Both the position numbers and the translations under genes were made by a program. From the NCBI GenBank assembly GCA_949738935.1, contig CATJCJ010000341.1:16445-80444 (forward strand): 64,000 nucleotides of DNA. Reading direction: 5' to 3'. Source of the stretch: an uncultured Eubacteriales bacterium (GTDB lineage Bacteria > Bacillota > Clostridia > Lachnospirales > CAG-274). The notes under the pieces were generated by a model. It was not told the DNA's origin. It was given only the letters and a program-made list of their open reading frames with translations, and did no database searches. Of this stretch, positions 36,161 to 45,129 are shown piece after piece (position 1 is the stretch's first letter; each line of letters starts with the position of its first letter).

Positions 36161-37441
36161 TTAAGAATTAATATTCTCTCGCTTAACTCCTATATCTCGT
36201 CTAAAGTGCATTTTCTCAAACTCAACCATACCAACACCCTCATAAGCGATTTTAATAGCCTCATCAAGATTTTCGCCAATACCCGTAACGCCTATAACGC
36301 GACCGCCGTTTGTAATAAACTTACCGTCTTTAAGCGCCGTACCGGCGTGATACACATAAATATCATCTCTTTGAGCACACTTTTCAAGCCCGTCAATAAC
36401 AAATCCCTTTTGATAACTTTCGGGATATCCGCCTGACGCTAAAATAACGCAAGCGGCGGCGTTATCTTTCCACTTAATATCAATTTTATCCAAAGTACCG
36501 TCAACACAGGCCTCAAAAATCTCAAACAAATCACTCTCAAGCCTTGGCAGAACAACCTGGGTCTCAGGGTCGCCAAATCTGGCGTTATACTCAATAACTT
36601 TAGGTCCGTCTTTTGTAATCATAAGACCAAAATAAATAATTCCCTTAAATTCCCTGCCCTCTTTTTTCAGTGCACGGGCGGTAGGTTTAAATATTTTTTC
36701 CATACACGCATCAGCGATTTCAGGAGTATATATTCTGCTTGGGGAAAAAGTTCCCATACCTCCGGTATTAAGACCTTTATCATTATCAAAAGCTCTTTTG
36801 TGGTCTTGAGCCGAAACCATTGGAACAACGGTATTACCGTCGCAAAATGACAAGACAGAAACCTCGGGACCCGTCAAAAACTCCTCAATAACGACTTTAC
36901 TACCTGACTTTCCAAATTTTTTATCAATCATAAGCTGTTTAAGAGCGGCTTCAGCCTCCTCAATACTTTCACAAATAAGCACACCTTTTCCGAGAGCGAG
37001 ACCGTCCGCCTTTACAACTATGGGCAAGGCACTCTTTTTTATGTAAGAACAGGCATCATTAAAATCATCAAAGGTCTCATACTTTGCCGTCGGAATATCA
37101 TATTTTTTCATAAGTTCCTTAGAAAAAGCCTTGCTTCCCTCAATAATAGCCGCATTTTTTCTTGGTCCGAAAATTCTAAGCCCTCGCTTTTCAAACTCAT
37201 CAACAATACCCATAACAAGAGGGTCGTCCATACCAACAACAGTAAAATCAATTTTCCGACTCTCAGCGAAATCCGCCAAAGCCAAAATATCAGTGGCTTT
37301 AATATCAACACATTCAGCGTCACAAGAAATACCGGCGTTTCCGGGAGCGCAGTAAATCTCATCAACTTTTTCTGACTCTTTAAGTTTAATAATAATAGCG
37401 TGTTCTCTTCCTCCGCCTCCAACAACCAAAACCCTCATCAT
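36161..37441 (-). CDS. purD: Phosphoribosylamine-glycine ligase (GAR synthetase)
   Basis: 426 residues, full length. ATP-grasp enzyme joining glycine to phosphoribosylamine in purine synthesis. The N-terminal [20 protein letters not shown], the ATP-grasp segment PIVVKADGLALGKGVLI, the HKRAFDNDKGLNTGGMGTFSPS loop and the metal-binding IEYNARFGDPETQ are present. Its start overlaps the purN stop (ATGA context), so translation is probably coupled. It is the last gene of purM-purN-purD; purH is not here. Confidence 0.97.
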   Translation of the reverse strand: MMRVLVVGGGGREHAIIIKLKESEKVDEIYCAPGNAGISCDAECVDIKATDILALADFAESRKIDFTVVGMDDPLVMGIVDEFEKRGLRIFGPRKNAAIIEGSKAFSKELMKKYDIPTAKYETFDDFNDACSYIKKSALPIVVKADGLALGKGVLICESIEEAEAALKQLMIDKKFGKSGSKVVIEEFLTGPEVSVLSFCDGNTVVPMVSAQDHKRAFDNDKGLNTGGMGTFSPSRIYTPEIADACMEKIFKPTARALKKEGREFKGIIYFGLMITKDGPKVIEYNARFGDPETQVVLPRLESDLFEIFEACVDGTLDKIDIKWKDNAAACVILASGGYPESYQKGFVIDGLEKCAQRDDIYVYHAGTALKDGKFITNGGRVIGVTGIGENLDEAIKIAYEGVGMVEFEKMHFRRDIGVKRENINS

Positions 37442-38061
37442 TCAACTCTCCTAACAATATTATTCTCAACAATAAGTTTTCCCTCAGCGAACAGTCTGAC
37501 CGCTTCAGGAAAGATAACCCATTCGGCTTGCTCCATAACTCTTTTTTGAAGAATTTCCGGAGTATCCCCCTCTTCAACCTCAACAGCCTTTTGAGCAATA
37601 ATAGGCCCCGTGTCAGCGCCGGAATCAACAAAATGAACTGTAGCTCCGGTAACCTTAACGCCTTTTTCCAAAGCCGCCTCATGAACTTTCAAACCATAAA
37701 ACCCTTGTCCGCAAAATGATGGTATAAGCGAGGGATGTATATTAATAATTTTATTTTTAAATGCATCCGTAAATTTTGATGTCAAAATAACCATAAACCC
37801 GGCGAAAACAATAAGACCAACGTCTCTTGACTTAAAATGCTCAATCAAAGCGTCCTCATACTCATCAACAGATGAAAACTGTTTTTTAGAAATCCAAGCT
37901 GTCTCAATATTATTCTTTTTAGCCCGCTCAAGAGCGTAAGCGTCTTTTCTGTTACTTACGACAGTAACAATCTTTCCGTCAATATCGCCGGAATCAACAG
38001 CGTCCATAATAGCCTGCAAATTAGTTCCCCCGCCGGAAACAAGAGCTCCTATCTTAAGCAT
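37438..38061 (-). CDS. purN: Phosphoribosylglycinamide formyltransferase 1
   Basis: 207 residues. It uses 10-formyl-tetrahydrofolate to formylate GAR. The start [20 protein letters not shown], the catalytic [11 protein letters not shown] (Asn, His) and [22 protein letters not shown] (Asp) are all present. The ATG lies inside the 3' end of purM (13-base overlap). Confidence 0.97.
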   Translation of the reverse strand: MLKIGALVSGGGTNLQAIMDAVDSGDIDGKIVTVVSNRKDAYALERAKKNNIETAWISKKQFSSVDEYEDALIEHFKSRDVGLIVFAGFMVILTSKFTDAFKNKIINIHPSLIPSFCGQGFYGLKVHEAALEKGVKVTGATVHFVDSGADTGPIIAQKAVEVEEGDTPEILQKRVMEQAEWVIFPEAVRLFAEGKLIVENNIVRRVE

Positions 38062-39074
38062 ATGTCAATTCCATCTCCTTTAACGGTTTTGCCGATTACG
38101 TAAGCTTTCTCACCTTGTTTTTCAAGAATATCAATAGTTTTTTCCGCGTCTTCCCTGCTAACAGCCAAAACCATTCCAATCCCCATATTAAAGGTATTAT
38201 ACATAGAAATCCTCTCAATATCACCTTTCTCCCCCAAAAGCTCAAAAACAGGCAAGACAGGCCAAGACCCCTCCTCAATAACCGCTTTTATCCCATCAGG
38301 AAGCATTCTTGGGATATTCTCAATAAATCCTCCCCCTGTAATATGGCTTATACCTTTAACTTTAACATTTTTAACAAGTTCCAAAACAGCCTTAACATAA
38401 ATTTTTGTTGGAATAAGCAAAGTCTCTCCCAAAGTAGAGCCAAGCTCATCAAAATATTGTTTTAGATTTTCCTCTGAAATGTCAAAAACCTTTCTCACAA
38501 GAGAATAACCGTTTGAATGAATACCACTTGAGGCTATTCCTATAAGTACATCATCCTCATTGATATCGTTTCCATCAATAATATTAGCCTTATCAAGAAG
38601 ACCAACAGTAAACCCCGCCAAATCATACTCGTCAACAGGATAAAACCCCGGCATCTCAGCGGTTTCCCCGCCAATAAGAGAAGCCCCGGCCTGTTTACAT
38701 CCCTCAGAGACGCCTTTAACAATAAGGGCTATTTTTTCAGGAAAGTTTTTACCGCAAGCGATATAATCCAAAAAAAACAAAGGTTCGGCACCGCTGCAAA
38801 TAATATCGTTCACACACATAGCGACAACATCAATACCAACCGTATCGTGTTTATCCATCATAAAAGCAAGTTTAAGTTTTGTCCCAACACCATCTGTTCC
38901 CGAAACCAAAACCGGCTCTTTCATATCTTTAGCCTTAGCGATAGAAAAAAGCCCGCCAAAACCTCCCAAGTCCGTCAAAACCTCATTTCTAAAAGTACTT
39001 TTAACATAATTTTTCATAAGCTCAACAGACTTGTACCCGGCCTCAACATCAACGCCCGCCGATTTATAATCCAT
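38049..39074 (-). CDS. purM: Phosphoribosylformylglycinamidine cyclo-ligase (AIR synthetase)
   Basis: 341 residues. It starts [20 protein letters not shown] and contains the ATP-binding [13 protein letters not shown], the [25 protein letters not shown] block, [11 protein letters not shown] and [15 protein letters not shown], all standard PurM motifs. It closes the imidazole ring. GGGAGG lies before ATG 39074. It is the first gene of its operon. Confidence 0.97.
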   Translation of the reverse strand: MDYKSAGVDVEAGYKSVELMKNYVKSTFRNEVLTDLGGFGGLFSIAKAKDMKEPVLVSGTDGVGTKLKLAFMMDKHDTVGIDVVAMCVNDIICSGAEPLFFLDYIACGKNFPEKIALIVKGVSEGCKQAGASLIGGETAEMPGFYPVDEYDLAGFTVGLLDKANIIDGNDINEDDVLIGIASSGIHSNGYSLVRKVFDISEENLKQYFDELGSTLGETLLIPTKIYVKAVLELVKNVKVKGISHITGGGFIENIPRMLPDGIKAVIEEGSWPVLPVFELLGEKGDIERISMYNTFNMGIGMVLAVSREDAEKTIDILEKQGEKAYVIGKTVKGDGIDICLR

Positions 39075-39177
39075 TTAAAAAACCTCCCTAATCAGAATTT
39101 AATCACAAAACAATATACAAAAATTTAATTCACCAAAGAATATTTATTTCACCAATTCAATAACAAACACATATATA

Positions 39178-39206
39178 TTTTTAACACAATCAACAAAAAA
39201 AGTCAA
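39178..39206 (-). promoter_or_regulatory. Weak candidate promoter for purMND
   Basis: Minus strand: TTGACT, 17-bp spacer, TAAAAA. The -10 is poor; a perfect TATAAT lies about 40 bp further upstream but lacks a good -35. I saw no obvious purine riboswitch fold. Confidence 0.35.
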
Positions 39207-39308
39207 TACTATTATAGTATATTCACAAAAAATTATATAGAAATTTTTAAAAAACACAAAAAAACAAATAAAACTTGTTAAAGTCACACAATTTTTCACA
39301 AAACAACG

Positions 39309-39346
39309 TTAGACAGGCTTTTTTTAGATTTTAGACAGATTCTTAC
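39309..39346 (-). repeat. Copy 1 of a ~35-bp repeat (CCTGTCTAA ... CCTGTCTAA)
   Basis: On the minus strand it reads TCTGTCTAAAATCTAAAAAAAGCCTGTCTAAC, nearly identical to 45459-45494 on the plus strand. It contains two CCTGTCTAA-type motifs as direct repeats, the same core as the termini of the family B palindromes. Confidence 0.7.
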
Positions 39347-39350
39347 ATAA

Positions 39351-39405
39351 TTTAAGGCGATGTCGACAAACCAATAAAACTCAAATTTGTCGATATCGCC
39401 TTAAA
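39351..39405. other. 20-bp-stem inverted repeat downstream of ahcY
   Basis: TTTAAGGCGATGTCGACAAA and TTTGTCGATATCGCCTTAAA form a 20-bp stem with one mismatch and a 15-nt loop, six bases past the ahcY stop. It lacks a clear T-tract on the minus strand (AAATTATG), so it may be a weak terminator or an mRNA 3'-end protector. Confidence 0.65.
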
Positions 39406-39410
39406 CAATC

Positions 39411-40658
39411 CTATACTTCCCAACTATTCAAATAATTTTCCTGAGCGTCTGTCAGCTCATCAATCTGAAGATTCCAGAATTTAAGTTTTCTTTTTGAAAC
39501 CTCTTTATCGACCTCTTCCGGAACATAAATAATATTCTCATCAAAAGAGCCCTTATTTTTAACAAGATATAAAGCGCTGAGAGCTTGGATAGCGAAACTC
39601 ATATCCATAATCTCAGCAGGGTGCCCGTCTCCGGCGGCAAGATTAACTAATCTGCCCTCACCTATAACATAAAGCCAGTTACCGTTTGAGAGCTTGTATC
39701 CCATAATATTATTTCTGGCGAGTTTTTCCTCAACAGCCATTTCTTTAAGTCCCTTAACATCAACTTCCACATCAAAATGACCGGCATTGCACAAAACAGC
39801 CCCATCTTTCATAACTTTAAAAGAATTCTCAGTAATAACGTCTCGGCAGCCCGTAACAGTAACAAAAAAATCACCAATCTTAGCGGCCTCTTCCATTCTC
39901 ATAACTTTAAACCCGTCCATAACAGCTTCCATAGCCTTAATCGGGTCAATCTCAGTAATAATAACAGAAGCTCCGAGACCTTTAGCTCTCATAGCGACGC
40001 CCTTTCCGCACCAGCCATATCCCGCCACAACAACATTTTTTCCGGCGACAATCAAATTTGTCGTCCTGTTAATTCCGTCCCAAACAGACTGACCTGTTCC
40101 ATATCTGTTGTCAAACAAATATTTGCATTTAGCGTTATTAACCAAAACCATAGGAAATTTAAGCTTCTTTTCTCTGTTCATCGCGATAAGACGAATAATA
40201 CCTGTTGTAGTCTCTTCACAACCGCCAATCACATCGGCGATTTTTTCAGGATATTTATTGTGAATTAAATTAACCAAATCCCCGCCGTCATCAATAATAA
40301 TATTAGGACCCGCCTCAATAACTTTGGAGGTATGTCTCTCATATTCCTCTTTTGTAGCCCCATGCCAAGCGAAAACATTAAGACCGTCATGAACCAGAGC
40401 GGCGGCCACGTCATCCTGTGTTGACAAAGGATTACTTCCTGTTATATACATTTCAGCCCCTCCGGCGGCCAAAACTTTACACAGATAAGCGGTTTTAGCC
40501 TCAAGATGAATGGAAAGAGCGATTTTAAGCCCCTTAAAAGGCTTATCGGCCTCAAACTCTTTCTCAATACTTCTAAGTAAATCCATATTTTGTTTTACCC
40601 AATCAATTTTTCTTTTACCGCTCTCCCAAAGACTCAAATCACAAATCTCACTTTTCAA
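39411..40658 (-). CDS. ahcY: S-adenosylhomocysteine (or S-inosylhomocysteine) hydrolase
   Basis: 415 residues, the shorter archaeal/Thermotoga size class. Substrate residues are visible in LSIHLEAKTA and NNAKCKYLFDNRYGTGQSVWDGI; the NAD Rossmann motif is GYGWCGKGVAMRAKGLGA; the C-terminus has the DGHPAEIMDMSFAIQAL block. It removes homocysteine from the nucleoside of S-adenosylhomocysteine. Directly upstream (19 bp) is an MtaD deaminase that can convert SAH to S-inosylhomocysteine. In Methanocaldococcus such a pair uses the inosyl form, so the true substrate here is open. The start is TTG at 40658 after GGAGGG. Confidence 0.93.
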   Translation of the reverse strand: MKSEICDLSLWESGKRKIDWVKQNMDLLRSIEKEFEADKPFKGLKIALSIHLEAKTAYLCKVLAAGGAEMYITGSNPLSTQDDVAAALVHDGLNVFAWHGATKEEYERHTSKVIEAGPNIIIDDGGDLVNLIHNKYPEKIADVIGGCEETTTGIIRLIAMNREKKLKFPMVLVNNAKCKYLFDNRYGTGQSVWDGINRTTNLIVAGKNVVVAGYGWCGKGVAMRAKGLGASVIITEIDPIKAMEAVMDGFKVMRMEEAAKIGDFFVTVTGCRDVITENSFKVMKDGAVLCNAGHFDVEVDVKGLKEMAVEEKLARNNIMGYKLSNGNWLYVIGEGRLVNLAAGDGHPAEIMDMSFAIQALSALYLVKNKGSFDENIIYVPEEVDKEVSKRKLKFWNLQIDELTDAQENYLNSWEV

Positions 40659-40677
40659 TGTTAAATCCCTCCAAAAA

Positions 40678-41958
40678 TCATTTTATCTTTTCAGCGATTT
40701 TCTCAACTTTGTCATAAACCTCTTTTTCATCAATATAAGATAATTTTCTGTTTTCCATAACAATATCACCGCCAATAATAACAGTGTCAACCTCTGAACC
40801 GTTAGCCGAATAAGATAAAGCCGCCATAATATTGTTTTTCGGACGCATTTGAGGGCAATTCAAGTCAAGAATAGCAATATCAGCCGCCTTACCGACTTTA
40901 ATCTGTCCGGAATTTATTTTAAGAGCTTTTGCCCCATTAATTGTAGCGGCTTTAAAAACCTCAAAAGCGTTAACAGCCTGAGCGTTTTCATTTAAACCCT
41001 TGTGGATAAGGGCGGTATGGTTCATATCCGAAAAAAGATTTAAACTATTGTTACTGGCGGCGCTGTCTGTCCCCATACAAATATTAATCCCCTTATCAAT
41101 CATTTTGCAAACAGGAGCGAAACCGTTTCCAAGCTTCATATTACTTATAGGGTTTAAAGCGACACTTACATTTTTTTCTTTAAGAATATCAAAATCAATA
41201 TCCTCAAGATGAACACAATGAGCGGCAACGGTACCAGTCTCAAAAAAACCCAAACTGTCAAGATATTGTACAGGAGTCATATTATAATTTTTTTTAGCCT
41301 CAGAAACCTCATACCTTGTCTCAGACAAATGAGTATGAAGAGGAAGATTATATTCTTTGGCTTTATCTATAATAAACTCAATATAATCTGTTCCACAAGT
41401 ATAAATAGCGTGAGGAGCCAGCATAAAAGAAAGCTTCTCTTTATCTTTCCATTCATCAAACTCCTCCAGAGCCTCGTTAATTCTTCTGACAGAACCCTCA
41501 TCATTTCTGTTCTCACCTGAAAGACCCCTTGAGATAACAGCTCTCATACCTGAATCAACGGCCGCTCTGGCGGTCTGATTTTTAAACATATGCATATCAA
41601 GAAAACAAGTTGTGCCTGTTTTAATCATTTCGACACAAGCAAGCAAAGCTCCCCAATAAGCGTCCTCATTTGAAAGCTTATCTTCTCTCGGCATAATATT
41701 TTTAAAAAGCCAATCATCAAAAGACAAATCATCGGCGATATTCCTAAATACCGACATATAAGTATGTGTATGACAATTAATCAACCCTGGAACAGCGAGT
41801 TTATCTTTACCGTCAACAATTTTATCCGCCTTAAACTCACCGTCAAATTTACCAATTCCCTGAATAATACCATCTTTTATAAATATATCTGTTTCTTCTA
41901 TCTCATATTCTCTCTCATCACTGATAACAGCGAGAATATTTTCCAGTTTTATATTCAA
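40678..41958 (-). CDS. mtaD: MtaD-type 5'-methylthioadenosine / S-adenosylhomocysteine deaminase
   Basis: About 426 residues. Amidohydrolase of the TrzF/MtaD group: HxH metal ligands in LINCHTHTYMS, further His in LHTHLSE and AHCVHL, and the metal-binding Asp in GTDSAASNNSLN. It deaminates adenosine moieties of MTA or SAH to the inosine form. The track start (TTG 41976) has no ribosome site; TTG at 41958 has GGGGGG six bases upstream and gives MNIKLENILAVISDE. It forms an operon with ahcY, which supports SAH as substrate. Confidence 0.9.
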   Translation of the reverse strand: MNIKLENILAVISDEREYEIEETDIFIKDGIIQGIGKFDGEFKADKIVDGKDKLAVPGLINCHTHTYMSVFRNIADDLSFDDWLFKNIMPREDKLSNEDAYWGALLACVEMIKTGTTCFLDMHMFKNQTARAAVDSGMRAVISRGLSGENRNDEGSVRRINEALEEFDEWKDKEKLSFMLAPHAIYTCGTDYIEFIIDKAKEYNLPLHTHLSETRYEVSEAKKNYNMTPVQYLDSLGFFETGTVAAHCVHLEDIDFDILKEKNVSVALNPISNMKLGNGFAPVCKMIDKGINICMGTDSAASNNSLNLFSDMNHTALIHKGLNENAQAVNAFEVFKAATINGAKALKINSGQIKVGKAADIAILDLNCPQMRPKNNIMAALSYSANGSEVDTVIIGGDIVMENRKLSYIDEKEVYDKVEKIAEKIK

Positions 41959-41991
41959 CCAAAACCCCCCATTCAAAAAATAAATATCTTA

Positions 41992-42160
41992 AATAGACCC
42001 TGTTTAGTAACCTAAATGACAACGATTGACAAAAGATTTTTTGTCAGTCGAAGCCTGATTTTTGCGGGAATACTCGTAGCGGTATTTCAAAAAATCAGGC
42101 AAAGACAGGCGGAAAAAGATTTGTCAAGCTTTATTATGGAGGTTACTAAACAGGTCTAAT
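41992..42160. repeat. Palindromic element family A, copy 1 (full length)
   Basis: About 168 bp, able to fold along its whole length. Outer arms: ATAGACC(C)TGTTTAGTAACCT and GGTTACTAAACAGGTCTA. Middle arms: TTGACAAAAGATTTTTTGTC and GGCGGAAAAAGATTTGTCAA. Inner hairpin: GCCTGATTTTT...AATAC / GTATTTCAAAAAATCAGGC. It aligns along its full length with 42532-42701. It contains no ORF and lies upstream of mtaD. Confidence 0.9.
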
Positions 42161-42178
42161 ATTAATCATTGTCCTCAA

Positions 42179-42412
42179 TCAAGAAATTATTTTCACAAAT
42201 TTTCCGCCGTTATTTACATAATCGCTGTTCTCACCAATAATTGAGTCCGCGTATCCTGTGGCAAAAATCATAATTTGATTTACCATTTTCTTTTTATAAT
42301 AATCAGGAGGAACTATCTGTATATCTGTCCCCGGAACATATTTCCACCCGTAATTTTCATCTACATCACACAAAATACTGATAATGTATTTTACGCAAGT
42401 TCTATTTTCCAA
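42179..42412 (-). CDS. Small orphan ORF between two repeat copies, possibly a gene remnant
   Basis: 77 residues from a TTG with no clear ribosome site; an in-frame stop lies eight codons further upstream. The sequence (CVKYIISILCDVDENYGWKYVPGTDIQIVPPDYYKKKMVNQIMIFATGYADSIIGEN) has ordinary amino-acid composition and could be a real domain or the tail of a truncated gene. I do not recognise it. It is flanked on both sides by full-length family A palindromes in the same orientation. Confidence 0.3.
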   Translation of the reverse strand: MENRTCVKYIISILCDVDENYGWKYVPGTDIQIVPPDYYKKKMVNQIMIFATGYADSIIGENSDYVNNGGKFVKIIS

Positions 42413-42784
42413 AATAATTTTAAATTGATACGCTTAACACCTGCATAGCGTCACCTTAAATATTTTACCATAATTTTTTATATTCCGCAATAAGTAGTTA
42501 AAAAAAAGTATAAAAATTGATTTATAAAAAAATAGACCTGTTCGATAACCTAAGCTGTGACGATTGGCAAGAGATTTTTCCGCCATACGAAGCCTGATTT
42601 TTGCAGGAATACTCGCAGCGGTATTTCAAAAAGATCAGGCAAAGTATGGCGGAAAAAGGTCTGTCAAGCGGCATTGCGGAAGTTATTGAACAGGTTCTAA
42701 TAAAGGAAATATCATAAAATTTTAAATCTCGTGATATTCCTTTATTTTCTACATGTCTGCCTTTATTCTTTATTTTTATTTTAC
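42413..42784. other. 372-bp gap downstream of the metal ATPase gene
   Basis: It contains family A palindrome copy 2 (42532-42701) and otherwise only AT-rich sequence. The track ORF 42522-42788 is a read-through of the palindrome, not a gene. Confidence 0.7.
42532..42701. repeat. Palindromic element family A, copy 2 (full length)
   Basis: About 170 bp, collinear with 41992-42160. The core GAAGCCTGATTTTTGCAGGAATACTCGCAGCGGTATTTC is nearly identical. Outer arms are AATAGACCTGTTCGATAACCT and AGTTATTGAACAGGTTCTAAT. Several differences between copies occur on both sides of a stem (for example CCGCCATAC / GTATGGCGG here), so pairing has been preserved while sequence changed. Confidence 0.9.
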
Positions 42785-44668
42785 TCATACATTATCATCA
42801 TACCTCAAAGCCCTTGTGGCGTTCAAAACAGCTATAACCATAACACCCACATCCGCGAAAATAGCAAGCCACATATTAACAAAACCAAGAGCGCCAAAAG
42901 CGAGGCAAAGAAACTTAACAGTCAAAGAAAACACAATATTTTGGCGAACTATTCCAAGGGTTTTAGCCGAAATTTTCATAGCCATAGCTATTTTCATAGG
43001 GTCATCGTCCATAAGTACAATATCGGCAGCCTCAATAGCGGCGTCCGAGCCCAGAGCCCCCATAGCGATACCAAGGTCAGCTCTTGAAAGAACAGGAGCG
43101 TCATTAATTCCGTCACCCACAAAAGCCAGCTTCTCCTTATCCGTCTTTTTATTAAGAAGTTTTTCCACCTCAATAACCTTATCCTCTGGAAGAAGCTCAC
43201 TTTTAACAACATCAACGCCAATCTCCTCAGCGATAAACTCCGCCGACTTTTTATTATCTCCTGTAAGCATAACAACTTCTTTAATTCCAAGTTGTTTTAA
43301 ACTACCAACAGCTTTTTTCGAGTTATCTTTTATAACATCAGAAATCAGAATAAATCCGGCGTATTTATCATTTATAGCCACATGTATTTCAGTTCCGGGA
43401 TTTGATATGTCAAAAGCAAAATTCTCATAAGGCACTCCGACTTTTTTCATAAGCTTTATACTTCCAACGGCAATTTTTTTACCATTAACAACCGCTTTCA
43501 CCCCATACCCGCTTATTTCTTCCGTATCAGTCACACAAGAAGAATCTATCTCCTTTCCGTACGCTCTTCTCAAACTTTTACTTATAGGGTGATTAGAATA
43601 ATTTTCAGCGTAAGCGGCGGCCTCAAGCACTTCCTCCTCCGAAAAATCATTTACCGGGTTAATCTGAGTAACATCAAACACACCTTTCGTCAAAGTACCT
43701 GTCTTATCACATACAATATACTTTGTATTCGCCAGCGCCTCAAGATAATTTGAGCCTTTCACAAGAATTCCTTTAGACGATGCCCCTCCTATACCGCCAA
43801 AAAAACTAAGAGGAATTGATATAACCAAAGCGCATGGACAGCTTATTACCAAAAATATAAGAGCCCTGATTATCCATTGAGACCAAAGAGGCTCATTACC
43901 CATAAACACACTGATAACAGGCGGCAGCACAGCAAGAGCCAAAGCCGCTCCGCAAACAACAGGAGTATAATATTTTGAGAATTTTGTAATAAAATTTTCA
44001 GATTTAGATTTTTTCATACTTGAATTCTCAACAAGGTCAAGTATTTTAGAAACTGTAGAATCCCCAAATTCTTTTGATGTTTTCACATAAAGCAAACCCG
44101 ATAGATTTATACATCCGCTTATAACCTCATCACCCTCTTTAACCTCTCTCGGAAGACTTTCTCCGGTCAAAGCACTCGTATTTAAAGCCGAACATCCTTT
44201 TTGTATAACGCCGTCAATAGGAATTTTCTCACCCGGCTGAACAACAATAACAGTTCCCTCCTCAACCTCCTCAGGGTCAACCGAAACTATTTTTCCGTCT
44301 TTTTCAATATTAGCGTAATCTGGTCTTATATCCATAAGAGCGGCTATATTTTTTCGGCTTTTCCCGACAGCGTAACTCTGAAAAAGCTCGCCGATTTGAT
44401 AAAAAAGCATAACCGCTGTACCTTCAGTATACTCTCCCAAAAATATAGCCCCTATTGTGGCAACCGCCATAAGAAAATTTTCATCAAATATTTCCCCATG
44501 AAAAATTCCAAATATAGCTTTTTTTAAAATATCAAATCCCACAATAAAATAAGGAATTAACAAAAGTACCAGTCCGATATATCCACTCAAATTAATAATA
44601 TTAAATATTATCATCAAAATCAAAGACAATATTATTCGTATAAGAGTCCTTTTTTGCTTTTTATTCAT
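42785..44668 (-). CDS. P-type heavy-metal (Zn/Cd/Pb-type) exporting ATPase
   Basis: 627 residues. P1B ATPase: TGES actuator motif (LTGESLPREV), CPC metal site in membrane helix 6 (VISCPCALVISIPLSFFGG), phosphorylation motif DKTGTLTKG, HP motif (NHPISKSL), and GDGINDAPVLSRADLGIAMG. The CPC followed by SIPL fits the CadA/ZntA group for divalent metals. It lacks the N-terminal HMA domain; a separate HMA protein is encoded 25 bp upstream. No ArsR/MerR-type regulator gene is adjacent. Confidence 0.93.
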   Translation of the reverse strand: MNKKQKRTLIRIILSLILMIIFNIINLSGYIGLVLLLIPYFIVGFDILKKAIFGIFHGEIFDENFLMAVATIGAIFLGEYTEGTAVMLFYQIGELFQSYAVGKSRKNIAALMDIRPDYANIEKDGKIVSVDPEEVEEGTVIVVQPGEKIPIDGVIQKGCSALNTSALTGESLPREVKEGDEVISGCINLSGLLYVKTSKEFGDSTVSKILDLVENSSMKKSKSENFITKFSKYYTPVVCGAALALAVLPPVISVFMGNEPLWSQWIIRALIFLVISCPCALVISIPLSFFGGIGGASSKGILVKGSNYLEALANTKYIVCDKTGTLTKGVFDVTQINPVNDFSEEEVLEAAAYAENYSNHPISKSLRRAYGKEIDSSCVTDTEEISGYGVKAVVNGKKIAVGSIKLMKKVGVPYENFAFDISNPGTEIHVAINDKYAGFILISDVIKDNSKKAVGSLKQLGIKEVVMLTGDNKKSAEFIAEEIGVDVVKSELLPEDKVIEVEKLLNKKTDKEKLAFVGDGINDAPVLSRADLGIAMGALGSDAAIEAADIVLMDDDPMKIAMAMKISAKTLGIVRQNIVFSLTVKFLCLAFGALGFVNMWLAIFADVGVMVIAVLNATRALRYDDNV

Positions 44669-44693
44669 ACAGTCAAACCCCCTTAAATATTAC

Positions 44694-44912
44694 TCAAATA
44701 AATATCTCAAAATCAGACTCAATTCTTTTACTTTTTTTAACAACCTCTTTCATAATCGAATCAACATCAGCGTTATCCTCAAACTCTATTTTCATCTTCT
44801 GAGTAACGAAAGCGACAGCGGCATTTGACACACCCTCTATTTTTTTAACAGCCTCCTCAATTTTCAAAGCGCAAGCGGCGCAATCCACCTCAATACCATA
44901 TATCTTTTTCAT
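44694..44912 (-). CDS. Stand-alone HMA heavy-metal-binding protein
   Basis: 72 residues, one HMA fold: MKKIYGIEVDCAACALKIEEAVKKIEGVSNAAVAFVTQKMKIEFEDNADVDSIMKEVVKK. The metal-binding pair is in DCAACA (CxxC), the form typical of N-terminal domains of Zn/Cd ATPases. It is encoded directly before the ATPase that lacks this domain, so it probably delivers metal to it or senses metal in trans. ATG 44912 has GGAGGA upstream. Confidence 0.88.
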   Translation of the reverse strand: MKKIYGIEVDCAACALKIEEAVKKIEGVSNAAVAFVTQKMKIEFEDNADVDSIMKEVVKKSKRIESDFEIFI

Positions 44913-44945
44913 AAAGACAGTCCTCCTTCTAGTTATTTTTATATA

Positions 44946-45090
44946 TTAGACTTCCCTTGATACTACAAAATTAAATCAATCCAATAAGAAGTATTTTATT
45001 CAATATTTTAGCGAAAGGCGTTTTACTTTTTAAACGCCGAAAACGTTAAAAAGTATTAAATGAAATATTTTGTTTTTAGACAAGTTCTAA
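44946..45090. repeat. Probable degenerate family B palindrome
   Basis: The right end (ATATTTTGTTTTTAGACAAGTTCTAA) matches the right end of the family B element at 57978-58100. The left end TTAGAC at 44946 and the internal hairpin GGCGTTT...AAACGCC are suggestive, but the left arm is poorly preserved. Boundaries are approximate. Confidence 0.45.
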
Positions 45091-45129
45091 CAATACCAAT
45101 ACAGGTATACAGTTTCGAAAGAAGTCTAT

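Larger units (their letters stand above)
39075..39410. other. 336-bp AT-rich gap between purM and ahcY
   Basis: No gene seen. It contains a candidate purM promoter (39178-39206), one copy of a roughly 35-bp repeat (39309-39346) and a 20-bp-stem inverted repeat just past the ahcY stop (39351-39405). Confidence 0.7.

Noticed and set aside
41992-42701. Possible CRISPR array from repeated palindromes
   Set aside because: Repeats are about 170 bp, irregularly spaced, and no cas gene is present.
42522-42788. 88-aa minus-strand ORF
   Set aside because: It runs through a family A palindrome and has no ribosome site or family resemblance; it is an accident of the repeat.
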